64,000 bases of DNA, taken from assembly GCA_900323505.1 (NCBI GenBank), contig OOIN01000010.1, forward strand, positions 248,001 through 312,000, written 5' to 3'. The DNA comes from Ustilago trichophora (taxonomy: Eukaryota > Basidiomycota > Ustilaginomycetes > Ustilaginales > Ustilaginaceae). The position numbers and the translations under genes were made by a program. Below are positions 10,089-20,128 of this stretch, piece by piece (positions within the stretch are counted from its first letter, which is position 1; each line of letters starts with the position of its first letter). A model generated the notes under the pieces. That model searched no databases. It was not told the DNA's origin and worked only from the letters and a program-made list of their open reading frames with translations.

Positions 10089-12120
10089 ATGGCTTCATCG
10101 CACAACGGAGGCCGTTTCGCCGCTCGCACCGCCTTCGAGGCCCTCCAAGTCGAAGAGATCGAATCTGACGAAGAAGAGATTGTTGAGCACGAGGAGAAGC
10201 CCAAGCAGGTTGCTCAGCCCGCTGCCAAGACTCCCCCTGCCAAGGACAACAAGAACAAGGCTACCAAGGACAAGGTCACCAACAAGCCACAGAGCACCGA
10301 ACCGCAGTCCGACAAAGTTGCCGCAGAATCCTCCAAGCCCAGCTCCGATGTGGACGTTGCTAAGCCCGCCGCCGCATCCAACGGTGTCAACGGTGTCAAC
10401 GGCGTCAACGGTCACCAGTCTCTTGCTTCAGCCGCTGCTGAAAAGCTGAGCAAGGTCGCCCCCACCCCTCCCGCACCTTTCGCTGCTCAAGCACCCAAGC
10501 AAGGCAAGCAGGCCATTCAGCAGACTTCCACTCCCGCTCAGCCAGCACAGCCCGAGGCAGACAAGCCCGAATCCATCCTCAACGCTGCTACCAAGTCTGC
10601 CACTGCCGAGCGTACCCCAGATGTCAAAGTTCAGGCACCTCAGCGACCTCTCCAGACCGAGGTCCAGAAGCCACAGCAGACCGCGAAGCAGTCGCAACAG
10701 AGCCAAGATGACGCCGCTGCCGCTGCAAAGGCAAAGTGGAAGAAGATCTACGATAGGACCCTCTTCACCTTGATCATGATCGGAGCCTTCATCGGTAAGT
10801 GATCGCGATTGGCATTGCTCGTGCCTGGCTCCATCACCTTGAAACGGTACAATGACTGACATTTGCATTCCTTTCCGCATTCGAATCACATTCCTCCTTT
10901 CAGGCCTCTTGCTCCTCGGTCACCCTTACATGATCGTGCTCGTCATGGTTTCTCAGGCCCTCGTCTATCGCGAGATTGTCGCCCTTTTCAACATTCCAGG
11001 AAGGCCGTCGGTGACCGGTGGAGGACGATCGAGCCGCATGTCGTCGGCTCCTACCAGCGCTGCCACTAGCGAAGTGGACGAAGATGAAGAGGAGGAACGT
11101 ATCCAGAGGCGTCTCGAGGGTCGTCGCGAGGAGCTCTGGAGCAAGTCGCTCAGCTGGTACTTCTTTGCCGTCGCCAACTACTTTCTCTATGGCGAGTCGA
11201 TCATCTACTACTTTAAGCACATCGTCTTTGTTGATGCCTACTTTATCCCTTTCGCCAGGCACCACCGCTTCCTTTCGTTCATGCTCTACGTCTTTGGATT
11301 CATGGCCTTTGTCTCGAACCTCAAGCGACGCAACCTCAAGCACCAGTTCGGTCTCTTCTGCTGGGTGCATATGTCGCTGCTTCTCATCGTCTTCTCGAGT
11401 CACTTTATCGTCAACAACATTCTCGAAGGTCTCATCTGGTTCTGGGTGCCCGCCTCGCTCGTCATTTGCAACGATGTCTTTGCCTACATTTGCGGTATGA
11501 CGTTCGGCAGGACACCTCTGATCGATCTTAGCCCCAAAAAGACTGTTGAAGGCTTCGTTGGCGCTCTCGTCGTGACCGAAGTATTCGCGTACGGATGGGC
11601 AACCTTCTTCCAGCGATTCAATTACATGATCTGCCCCGCTGTCAGCCTCGGTATGAACGCCTTCAAGGAGATCACTTGCGACATCAACCCTGTCTTCCAC
11701 TGGCACTACCTTTCCCTGCCCCCTGCCATCGCCTCGCTGGCCTCGTCGGTCGTTGGCCACCGTATCTCGACGCTTCCCTGGACCTACTTCCAGCTGCACG
11801 CTCTTGTGATGGCTGCTTTCGCCAGCTTGGTGGCTCCCTTTGGAGGATTCTTCGCCAGTGGCTTTAAACGTGCTTTCAACATCAAGGACTTTGGTGACAG
11901 CATTCCCGGTCACGGAGGCTTGACCGACCGATTCGATTGCCAGTTCCTCATGGGTCTCTTCTCGTACGTCTATTACTCTTCGCTCATCCGTGAGCACCAC
12001 GTTACTGTTGGATCGGTTCTGCAAACCGTGGTCACTCAGCTTACTCTCGAGGACCAGATGGAACTGTACAACGAGATCAGCCGATATTTGGTCGGCCAAG
12101 GCAAGTTGGTAAAGGCCTGA
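10089..12120 (+). CDS. CDS1: Phosphatidate cytidylyltransferase (CDP-diacylglycerol synthase)
   Basis: Makes CDP-diacylglycerol from CTP and phosphatidic acid, the branch-point precursor of phosphatidylinositol, phosphatidylserine and cardiolipin in fungi; the enzyme sits in the ER membrane. Exon 1 is 10089-10794, intron 10795-10903 (GTAAGT..TTTCAG), exon 2 is 10904-12120, giving 640 residues. The family signature is clear near residues 550-580: GFKRAFNIKDFGDSIPGHGG followed by LTDRFD, containing the Lys-Asp and Asp-Arg-Phe-Asp residues of the CTP-transferase motif. LSPKKTVEGFVGAL, also typical, lies near residue 444. Several membrane segments run from about residue 230, the first starting at the splice junction. 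The first ~220 residues are an acidic, then Pro/Gln/Ala-rich extension with a short VNG repeat. Yeast Cds1 is about 457 residues, so this extension explains the extra length. Confidence 0.95.
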
Positions 12121-12902
12121 GGTTGATATGTGACATCTGAACGGAGCTAGCATTTCCTCGCCTCTTCTTCCATCGAAACCTCTCCTGTAATCGTACCGCC
12201 TGAATTTCGGAAAAGAAAAGAAACAAGCAATCCTACTTATCCTTCGGAACTCGAGCCCAATGCACGATGCTGGTGATCTGTGTTGGGAGCACTTTTTGCT
12301 CTTGCAACATATGGGAAAGATCCATTAAATGTCGAGTGAAGGAGTGATTTTGGACCCCTTTTTCCGTGTCGCGAATTTTGTGAATGTTTTTCGGCGTAAA
12401 TGCATAAACACGGCCTTTTGAAAATTGAGCGGCGCTGCGTCAGAGACTTCCCCACCTCTATTGTAATTTCGGTTAAGCTGGTGCACAGCAAAGCCAACAT
12501 TCAACGTCGACGTCAACACCATCCTTCGCACAAAACAGACTTAACCTTTCATATTATCGCGCACGCTCCCTCCAAGTCTCGCTCGCTACAGGGTTCGCAC
12601 TAGCACTCTAGGAGCTGCCAAAACAGGGTTCCACCCATCTCGAACCGCCTTGGGAAGAAGGAAAGCTGGTGCCGCCAGACTTCATCTCTTTTCGCTTCAT
12701 ATCACAACCAGGCGTCTGCAGTCGAAGAGATACGACACTTAAAACACAAACGAGCATCTCCTTCTCCAACTTTCGTCTCTGCATGTCACCGACCATGTAC
12801 CACTGTGCATAAACCTACCTTCCGCCGTCCACGGCACCAGTACAACACCGGCTTTGACACCGTACCTGACCGATTCGTTGTTCGTCATTGTCTTGGGTCA
12901 CA
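12121..12902. other. Intergenic region with a short upstream ORF before the kinase gene
   Basis: No gene is seen. A nine-codon upstream ORF (12783-12812, MSPTMYHCA then stop) lies 90 bases before the kinase ATG at 12903. If the transcript starts before it, the uORF could lower kinase translation. The remainder should hold the CDS1 3' UTR and the kinase promoter. Confidence 0.4.
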
Positions 12903-15900
12903 ATGTCGTTCTGGTCCATGTCTGCTGAGGCCGGCCCATCTCGCTCGCCGCATATGTCATCCAAAGCTTTCGCTCACCACCCTCCTTCGTCTCCGACAAA
13001 GATCTCCATGACGTCCAACACCCATCTCGCGTCAGCCTCCAAACATGAATCTCACGTCCCAACCTTCCTTGTCCGCTCCGCCACCGAGCACGATCTCTAC
13101 CATGCTGAGCACAAGTCGCTCCACACCTTTGCATACGGCGGCTTAGCACATTCTTCCCCTTTAACAGAGACGAGCTCTGTTATGTCACCTCCGGCTTTCT
13201 ACCGCACGACCTTTTCCAACCCGTCATCGTCTTCCGTCTCTTCCGCAGGCCATCCTAAATCACCCTCTCATCGCAATTCATTCAGCTCTGTATCCGTCTC
13301 CGAGTTTGGCAGCTCTGCCATGAGTGACCGTTTCAGCTGGGGTCGTAGCTCCAAGAGGCAGAGCAGCAAACGTGGCTCGCACGATGCAAAGGCGAGTGCT
13401 AGCATTCGTGCTTCTGAATCCAACAAAAAGGACGCAGGTCGACATCGATCCCATACAGAAGGTTCGAGTGGAGACATCTTCCTCTACTCGAGTCGCAATC
13501 TCGAAGCCAGCTCGGACAGGTCGCAACAGCCTCGCTTTATGCATCAGCGACGCAAGTCGGACGGTCCGCAACGCTCCAAGTTCGACACCGGCAGCCACCG
13601 TATCCTCCGGTCCCAGTCTTCCAACTCTCTGTCGCATGCATTCTTTGAATCGCGCGGCTACAAGCATCAATCCAAGGCCAGCACAAACAGTCTCAGCCTC
13701 GTCAAAGATGAGGAAGAGGAAATCCTCTCGCCTACCACTCGGATTGGTATCCCCAGCTCTCCTTTGCGAGAGTGTGAGACCTTTGCAGACTGGCATGCTG
13801 AAGACGGATTGCCGCTCTCGCGGAGGAAGACCGATGATCAGCACGCATTGGATCGCTTCGCTATTATGGCGTCGAGTACTTCTTCGAAAGCCCTGCGTCG
13901 TAGGTCTGGCGAGATCGTCAATGTTGCAGCTCGATCAGCCGCTCAAGCTACCAAGAAGAGCTTGCGCGTCATCCGTAGAGCGGGTAGCTTCGACGTCGGT
14001 TCCAAAGCTTCGATGGATGCGGCCAAAGACTGCAATCGGTCCCGTTCCAACTCGTCTTCCTCTCTCTTGTCCAGCCTGGGCCTGATCCCGAGGCTCGACT
14101 CGCGCCATCAACGATCCCAAACTCTGCACGAGCTGGACGATCCGCATGCTCGCACACGAGAACCATCAGAAAAGAGTAAGCCGGCATCGCTTTCGCTCCC
14201 CACCTCGGCAACTGCTTCGCCCAAGTTGCAAGGTCTTGGATTCTACAGCGACAGCACACGGTCTCATGCCTGGCGATTCTCCCAAATCACAGAAGTGGAA
14301 GACGAGGACAAATCCTTCTCCAAGGACCTGCCACAACTCCCCCGGACGCAAGAGACAACCCCTTCCTCGGAGAGCGATCAAGGTTTGCATTTGCACTCGT
14401 CCAACTCTTCAGGCGGATCGCACAGGGACGAATCGCAAGCACAGCGGTTGACCAGAGAAGAGCCTGCTCCGATATCGTCAGGTTCAGCTCGAATGGAACC
14501 TCAGTCTCCCACTCAATCCGAGAACGAACGTCGACATGGTCTCGCCAAGCGTTCATACGCTGCCTTGATCGATCTGCTGAATCCGGCACTGCACAAGGAG
14601 AGCAAGCAGCAGTATCGTAGCCGACAAGCTTCGCTTGGAGGAGCAGGGCCAGTGCAGGTTGTTGCACAGGGTGATCAGGGCGGTAGAACGATGGCGGGTG
14701 CTGGTGCTGGTGGAGGATCCGGCGGCACTTCCGGCAACGGTGTGGAACGAGCTCGTGGTAACAGCGCTGGCCGCAGCAACGGCGCATATGGCGGTGCGGG
14801 TGGCTTTGGTGGTAACATGAATGGTGGGGGCGCATCCGGTGGAGGAGCAGGAGGTGGAGGTCCACCAGATCGAAGAGGGGGTCCACCTCGTGGAGGCGGT
14901 GGCAATGGCTCCTCGGAATTGGCCCCTCCGGTCAACTCTGTCTACCGCCGACTCGAGCTTGTTGGTAGGGGAGCATACGGTGCTGTTTACCGCGGCATTC
15001 ACGTTGAAACAGGCGCATCAGTGGCGCTCAAAGTGGTCAATCTCGACACACCAGACGACGATGTCAGCGACATTCAACGAGAAGTCGCACTCCTCAGTCA
15101 GCTTCGCGAAGCTGCATCAAAGAACGTCGTACGCTACTGGGGTTGCTGGCTCAAAGGCCCAGAGCTGTGGATTGTCATGGACTTTGCCGAAGGTGGCAGT
15201 GTCCGTACGCTCATGAAAGCGGGTCCGATTGCGGAACGCTACTGTGCCGTCATTGTCCGAGAGACACTCGTTGCGCTCAACTACCTGCACAAATCCGGTA
15301 TCATCCACCGCGACATTAAAGCTGCCAACATCTTGCTCACCAGCACTGGCAAAATCCTGCTATGTGACTTTGGAGTTGCCGCATCCCTCGCCTCCAACAG
15401 CGTCCACAGCAAGCGCAGCACCTTTGTCGGCACGCCTTACTGGATGGCGCCCGAAGTCATTACCGAAGGCAAGACGTATGACCAGAAAGCCGACGTCTGG
15501 AGTCTTGGCATCACAATTTACGAAATGGCTACAGGCAATCCACCGCTGGCAGACGTAGAACAGATGCGAGTCATCATGTTGATCCCCAAATCCAAGCCTC
15601 CACGTTTGCCGCTCGATGGCGAATTTTCTCCTGCCATGCGAGACTTTGTTGCTGCCTGTCTCAACGAGGAGCCCAAGGAACGAGCCACTTCGGACGAGCT
15701 CAACAAGCTTAAGTGGATCAAGACGTATGCAAAGACGCCGGTGAGCGTGCTCAAGGAGGTGATTCAGTCGTACAACGCCTGGACCAAAGCCGGCGGGATG
15801 CGGATGAGTTTGATCGGTGCCGAGACGGCTGATTGGGGCGAGGCGGGCAATCGGGATTCGTTTGCGTTTGATGGCAGGGAGACGGGCGAAGGTTGGGAGT

Positions 15901-16946
15901 TTAACACGCTCAGAAGCGCGAGGGAGTGGGATGAGGACGAGGAAGAGGCGGATGGTCAACCAGCACCGATTCCAATTCGCGATCATCCGTTATTGAGGTT
16001 GTTCGATACTGAACCGAGTGATGGATCGACGACAAATACGAATGCGAATGCGAGCATGTATGCTCAGCGAGGCGCACCGGCTGCAGCAGAGATTGCAAAC
16101 ACGTGGAGACAGGGTGCTTCCAACGGCCCAAATGCAATCACTGCAACACTGAGAGCACAGCAAGCACCCCCACTCCCAACACAGCCACAGCTCTCTGAAC
16201 AGCAATTGCAAGCATCGAAATCACCCTCCGCCGCCGCTGCCACTGTCAAACCTTCCCTGACAAGCGCACAGGAAAAAGCAAGTTTCACAGGCACAGGAAA
16301 TACACCGTTCCGCTTTGGCGTTGGTGGAGGGATCGGTAGTTCTGCCCAACCATCATCTCCACTGTCCGAAGTGCCACGTCCTGAGCTGTTGATGCGAAAA
16401 CGATCTCAATCGCTCACCCGGCCCAGCAACCTTTCGAATCCAACCTCTAACAACACCGCTACTGCTGCTGCTATCGTCATCCCGGACTCTAAATCGTTGC
16501 ACGACCTGCAAGCTTCCACCGTCTCCTCGCCTTATTCAAACTTACCACCTTCTCAACGACCACAAACCACACGCATGGGAAGAGCAGAGAGCAACGACAA
16601 CCTTGCCCTTCCCCTTCCTCCCTCGCTTCCCACCACCAAACCCTCCCCATCCTCTGCCTCTGGATCTTCCCACGACTTAATCGCCCACCATCGACAATCT
16701 CACGGAGGCAGCGATCCCACAACCTCCATCTCCACCCATCAATTTTCCTCTTCAGCTTCTTCTTCTTCCCATCATCATAATCTGTTTTGGGACCATCGTG
16801 GCACCCCCTCAACCGCCCAAGCCTATTCCCGCCTAGCCCGTCTCCGTGCCGGTTATCTACCCCCTCCTCCTCCTCGCAAAGAGAAAGAGATGGAAGCGAC
16901 ACAAATAGCCTCATCGAAGAGTTTACTTCAGAAGCCCCCGCAGTAG
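12903..16946 (+). CDS. Ste20/GCK-family protein kinase, Nak1/Kic1 type
   Basis: A 1347-residue Ser/Thr kinase starting at the ATG at 12903 (MSFWSMSAEAG); the frame opens earlier only at a TTG. The first ~675 residues are Ser-rich and apparently disordered, followed by a Gly-rich linker. The kinase domain spans about residues 680-942: GRGAYGAVYRG (P-loop), VALKVV (ATP-binding Lys), HRDIKAAN (catalytic loop), DFG, and GTPYWMAPEV, the Ste20-family signature. The sequence most resembles germinal-centre kinases of the Nak1/Kic1 group, which in fungi act in the RAM/MOR network controlling polarity and cell separation. The C-terminal ~400 residues are disordered. The stop at 16946 looks premature: a better C-terminus continues in another frame to 17149 (separate entry). 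Family is confident; the exact orthologue is inference. Confidence 0.9.
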   Translation: MSFWSMSAEAGPSRSPHMSSKAFAHHPPSSPTKISMTSNTHLASASKHESHVPTFLVRSATEHDLYHAEHKSLHTFAYGGLAHSSPLTETSSVMSPPAFYRTTFSNPSSSSVSSAGHPKSPSHRNSFSSVSVSEFGSSAMSDRFSWGRSSKRQSSKRGSHDAKASASIRASESNKKDAGRHRSHTEGSSGDIFLYSSRNLEASSDRSQQPRFMHQRRKSDGPQRSKFDTGSHRILRSQSSNSLSHAFFESRGYKHQSKASTNSLSLVKDEEEEILSPTTRIGIPSSPLRECETFADWHAEDGLPLSRRKTDDQHALDRFAIMASSTSSKALRRRSGEIVNVAARSAAQATKKSLRVIRRAGSFDVGSKASMDAAKDCNRSRSNSSSSLLSSLGLIPRLDSRHQRSQTLHELDDPHARTREPSEKSKPASLSLPTSATASPKLQGLGFYSDSTRSHAWRFSQITEVEDEDKSFSKDLPQLPRTQETTPSSESDQGLHLHSSNSSGGSHRDESQAQRLTREEPAPISSGSARMEPQSPTQSENERRHGLAKRSYAALIDLLNPALHKESKQQYRSRQASLGGAGPVQVVAQGDQGGRTMAGAGAGGGSGGTSGNGVERARGNSAGRSNGAYGGAGGFGGNMNGGGASGGGAGGGGPPDRRGGPPRGGGGNGSSELAPPVNSVYRRLELVGRGAYGAVYRGIHVETGASVALKVVNLDTPDDDVSDIQREVALLSQLREAASKNVVRYWGCWLKGPELWIVMDFAEGGSVRTLMKAGPIAERYCAVIVRETLVALNYLHKSGIIHRDIKAANILLTSTGKILLCDFGVAASLASNSVHSKRSTFVGTPYWMAPEVITEGKTYDQKADVWSLGITIYEMATGNPPLADVEQMRVIMLIPKSKPPRLPLDGEFSPAMRDFVAACLNEEPKERATSDELNKLKWIKTYAKTPVSVLKEVIQSYNAWTKAGGMRMSLIGAETADWGEAGNRDSFAFDGRETGEGWEFNTLRSAREWDEDEEEADGQPAPIPIRDHPLLRLFDTEPSDGSTTNTNANASMYAQRGAPAAAEIANTWRQGASNGPNAITATLRAQQAPPLPTQPQLSEQQLQASKSPSAAAATVKPSLTSAQEKASFTGTGNTPFRFGVGGGIGSSAQPSSPLSEVPRPELLMRKRSQSLTRPSNLSNPTSNNTATAAAIVIPDSKSLHDLQASTVSSPYSNLPPSQRPQTTRMGRAESNDNLALPLPPSLPTTKPSPSSASGSSHDLIAHHRQSHGGSDPTTSISTHQFSSSASSSSHHHNLFWDHRGTPSTAQAYSRLARLRAGYLPPPPPRKEKEMEATQIASSKSLLQKPPQ

Positions 16947-17149
16947 CGGCGAAACCAACATCCATAAAACCATCAACAACACAGATGAATATATTGGCAG
17001 AAGGTCCCCCACTGAAACCATTGGATTTTGCAGAGTTGAAAACTAAAGATCAGGTCTCGGCAAGTCTAGGTAAAACAGTGGACGAATTAGGGAAATGGTT
17101 AGATGTGCTCAGTTTGGGTTTGGGTAGAGCTGTACATGCCGAGCTGTAA
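16869..17149 (+). other. Probable true C-terminus of the kinase in a shifted frame
   Basis: A second frame (-1/+2 relative to the kinase frame) is open across 16787-17149. Its last part, with SLIEEFTSEAP, then LKPLDFAELKTKDQVSASLG and GKWLDVLSLGLGRAVHAEL, has the balanced composition of a conserved helical domain, unlike the end of the main frame. The kinase frame looks natural up to about 16880 (AGYLPPPPPRKEKE), so the two should join near 16860-16910. No convincing intron does this: the needed length is 2 modulo 3, and candidates have weak donors such as GTGCCG or GTTTTG. A one-base sequencing or assembly error near the C-rich and GA-rich tracts, a recent mutation, or an unusual intron are the options. 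Confidence 0.6.
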
Positions 17150-17907
17150 ACCCGTGCGAACACCTCAAGAAAAAGAGAGAATAAGTTATCTGCTTTTAAC
17201 TCATGCCCTCGTTCAATGGATAATCATGCATCTTCACTGCGTGAGGGATGACCGAAAGAAAGTGTGATTTATTTTTTTTTAGAAATTCTCTCGTGTGAGA
17301 GAAGAAAGGCGAGTGGCAATTCATCATTGCACATCCCATCACGAGATGCTTTTGGTCTGTTTGAAGATGGTGCGTTGATATGCAGGCAAGATATGACGTT
17401 GAAAGAAAGTGATAATGTACAGGCAAATGAGATCGTGTGTCAAGGTACAGTACAGTAGTTGAAAGAGAAAAAGAAAAAGAAAAAAGTGCTTTACTTGTGC
17501 AAATTTGGCCAAACAGTGTTACAGTATGTAGTATGAAGCTCGACGCCGGCTGTCAAAAAAAAAATTGTTCGTGTATGAATTGATGGATGTGGTTGGAGAG
17601 AGAGAGAGCTTGAAAGACGGATGAATTCGCTCTCTTCTATATACAGTAGAAACATTAAGACCCTTTTGTCGTTTTGATCTGGAATCTTAAATCGTTAGAC
17701 TCTGAAAGTTAGATTCTTTCCCAGAGGGCGAATTGACGTTCTTGTGATGTGTGCGAAATTTGGTGCTTGACCGAGTAGATGGGTTTTATAGAGCGTACTG
17801 TTGCTTGTGCTTGTATTGATGAGCAAAGCTTTGAGAGTGTGCAATTGTCTTTGAGATGCGGGAACGGTGGTGTGAGACGAGAGTGCGAGTTTACATTGGC
17901 GGTTTTG
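17150..17907. other. Convergent 3' region
   Basis: No independent gene is seen. Four TACAGTA motifs occur in about 200 bases (near 17445-17456, 17520, 17643). Plus-strand open frames at 17779-18184 are antisense to the end of the membrane-protein gene and are taken as shadows. Confidence 0.5.
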
Positions 17908-19604
17908 TCAGACTTTCGGGGTCAAGCTGTTCGATTTGGTCGTCAAAATTCGAGGCTTCGACATATGCGCGATGCTGTTCAAGACATTATCCCTCACACC
18001 AGATCTAGCATATCTCACATCTATCCCCCAAATGCAAAAGTGTCCATCACCAACAATGAACTCTTCTGCAACCTTGCCAGCACCCCAACCTTCCCCACCA
18101 TCTGTATCAATACCCCAACCAACCCCTCTCCCTCTTCATCGTCATCACCATGATTCGGAATCTCCAACTTATCCGGAAACATAAAACTAAACACCAACAC
18201 TGCCACGATCAGCACCAAAATCACACTAACCGTCCAAATCGTCCACAAGGCCATACACTGAAATCTCGCCCTACTCCTCGCTCTTCTTCTCTCCCTCCTT
18301 CGTGCGACCAAATCGGTTGTGTAGCTCGGCAGCAGATGGGGACCTGCCAGCCTTCGATAGCCGTATGGATCGTTGGGATCTTGTGCGTCTTCTTCCGAGG
18401 AGGAACCAGGTGAAGATGCAGAGGGTTTGGTTGGCATTATCGAAGAACGGGGGATGGCAAGTGTTCCATATTTAGTAGAATTGGTGGCCGACGAGGTGGT
18501 GAAAGTGTGGGGTTGGGAAGAATTACGTTGGGCAATATTGGCAATGATCGATTGGGTGATGCGATCATCTTCCATCTCTTCCCTGTTTAGACGACGTTCA
18601 TAGGGCCCAGCAAAGATTGCCGTTAGCAAGCGCTGCCATGTTGCATTCCATCCTCTAGAAACACCACCGTTGGAACCGGATCCAGAACCACCGCCGATAC
18701 CGCCACCTCTTCTTGGAGTTACCGGATGAGGGAAAGGGAAACTAGTCATAATCTTACTATCTCTTCTTGGCTCTCCTCCTTCTCCTCCTCCTTTCTTCTT
18801 ACCAACCCCCTGTCCACCACTTTTCCCAGATTTATCAGAATCTCTAATAGAAGGCTGAGCAGCAAGCGTACTCTGAGTACTACTCCAAACTCCACCCACA
18901 GCCGGATCATTCGGCAGTGCCAAATACACGGGTCTTCTCTGCGGTGCCTCTTCCTCGACGACATACCTCGAGGAAACCCTACTACAGCTCTTTCCGCTAC
19001 TGTAGCTTGGCGTTGTGCTTGAGACACTGGCTCTACTCGGATCAACCGTGCTCATATCCTCCTTCTTCCCGGCCCCTTTGAAACCTAGGTGAGGAGAAGA
19101 AGCAAGAATCTCACGTGCCCCACTGCCACCACCGCTCGCTCCGTTCGGCACCGGCGTCGGGAATCGTGAGACGCTTCCAGTGTGAAGACTATATCGACAT
19201 GTAGCAGAATCGAGGCCGACAAGGCTGCTTCTTCGACTGCTGGCTGCACTGCTTGTAGGGGTTGAGGTACGGGATGTTGTCGTTGTTGCTACATTTGTAC
19301 TGGTTTTGCGCGACGAGGGTAGGGCGGTTGTGTTTGTAGTGAAGGGTTGCGTGCGAGCAGGCTGGGATGTAGGTCGAGTTCTCGAAGATGCATTGTTGGA
19401 AGTGGTCAGGTTGGGAGGTGAACGTACGACTGAAGTTGGCCGACTCCGAGGGGAAGAAATGACGTTGCTTACTGCACCGGATCCAAGTTGAGCTTCAACC
19501 GTTGCAGAAGAAGAAGAAGAAGAAGGACGACGAGACGTACTACTGCCTCTTCTACCAGCAGCCGAGTTAGAAGCAGCTGTAGCTACGGTGGAACTGCGAG
19601 ACAT
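17908..19604 (-). CDS. Ser/Thr-rich single-pass membrane protein of unknown function
   Basis: Starts at the ATG at 19604 (MSRSSTVATAAS). Unspliced, the frame stops at 18021 (527 residues). I prefer exon 1 = 18149-19604 and exon 2 = 17908-18101, joined over a 47-base intron (donor GTGATG, acceptor GATACAG), giving 549 residues. The second exon adds a natural-looking tail including EEFIVGDGHFCIWGIDVRYA and GVRDNVLNSIAHMSKPRI. The first ~440 residues are low-complexity Ser/Thr/Gly-rich sequence with several Arg-Arg-x-Ser sites. A strongly basic stretch (RRRERRRARSRARF) is followed by one hydrophobic segment of about 25 residues (near 448-474). The positive residues precede the segment, so the long N-terminus is probably cytoplasmic and the short tail lumenal or extracellular. 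I recognise no family. Confidence 0.65.
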
Positions 19605-20128
19605 CGTATCTCTTCTACCTCTCTACCCAACCTCTGCTTTGCCTTAATCCTGTACGACTCTATAGAAAGGAATGATAGCGCTGGAAAATCGTTCAAAGGG
19701 GCGCTATCGGTTCCACTTTACCCAACCAACAACAGCATCGGTGCTGAGATGATGCGTTTCGGAAATGTCGATGAAGGTGGCGTAAGAAGGCGAACAAGTT
19801 GATTGGAAGGCGCAAGGATGTCGTTGTCAAGGCGGCTTCGAGAGCGGTGTTTGTGCGAGGTTTGTGCGTGTCATGTGTGATGAGCGCAAACGTGCATTTT
19901 CTGCGCAAATTCGCTGGCGACTTGAAAACCCCTTTTTGCTCAAAAATAGTCGGACTTTTACTGTACAGTACTGTACAGTACAGTAATTCCCCCAAAACTA
20001 TGCCACAACGCTCAAAGGTCAACGGTCAATTCTTCACCCGCCTTTATAAAACAATTCATATCCGACACCGACCACTTTATCATCACATCTATAATTTGTA
20101 CAGATACCAATTGAATATTTCGACCGTC
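19605..20128. other. Promoter region of the membrane-protein gene
   Basis: No gene. It contains the TACTGTACAGTA array (19959-19985) and a palindromic TTTATAAA near 20043-20050 that could act as a TATA box for the minus-strand gene starting at 19604. The 3' UTR of pyroglutamyl-peptidase also lies here on the minus strand. Confidence 0.4.
19959..19985. repeat. TACTGTACAGTA palindromic array
   Basis: Five overlapping TACTGTA/TACAGTA units occupy 27 bases, forming nested palindromes around GTAC. It is the densest instance of a motif that recurs through the intergenic DNA of this window (near 4106, 17447, 25889, 28803 and 60839 among others). Confidence 0.85.

Noticed and set aside
10900..12153. 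417-codon minus-strand frame rich in Glu/Val/Asp
   Set aside because: Antisense shadow of the CDP-DAG synthase, which has clear motifs on the plus strand.
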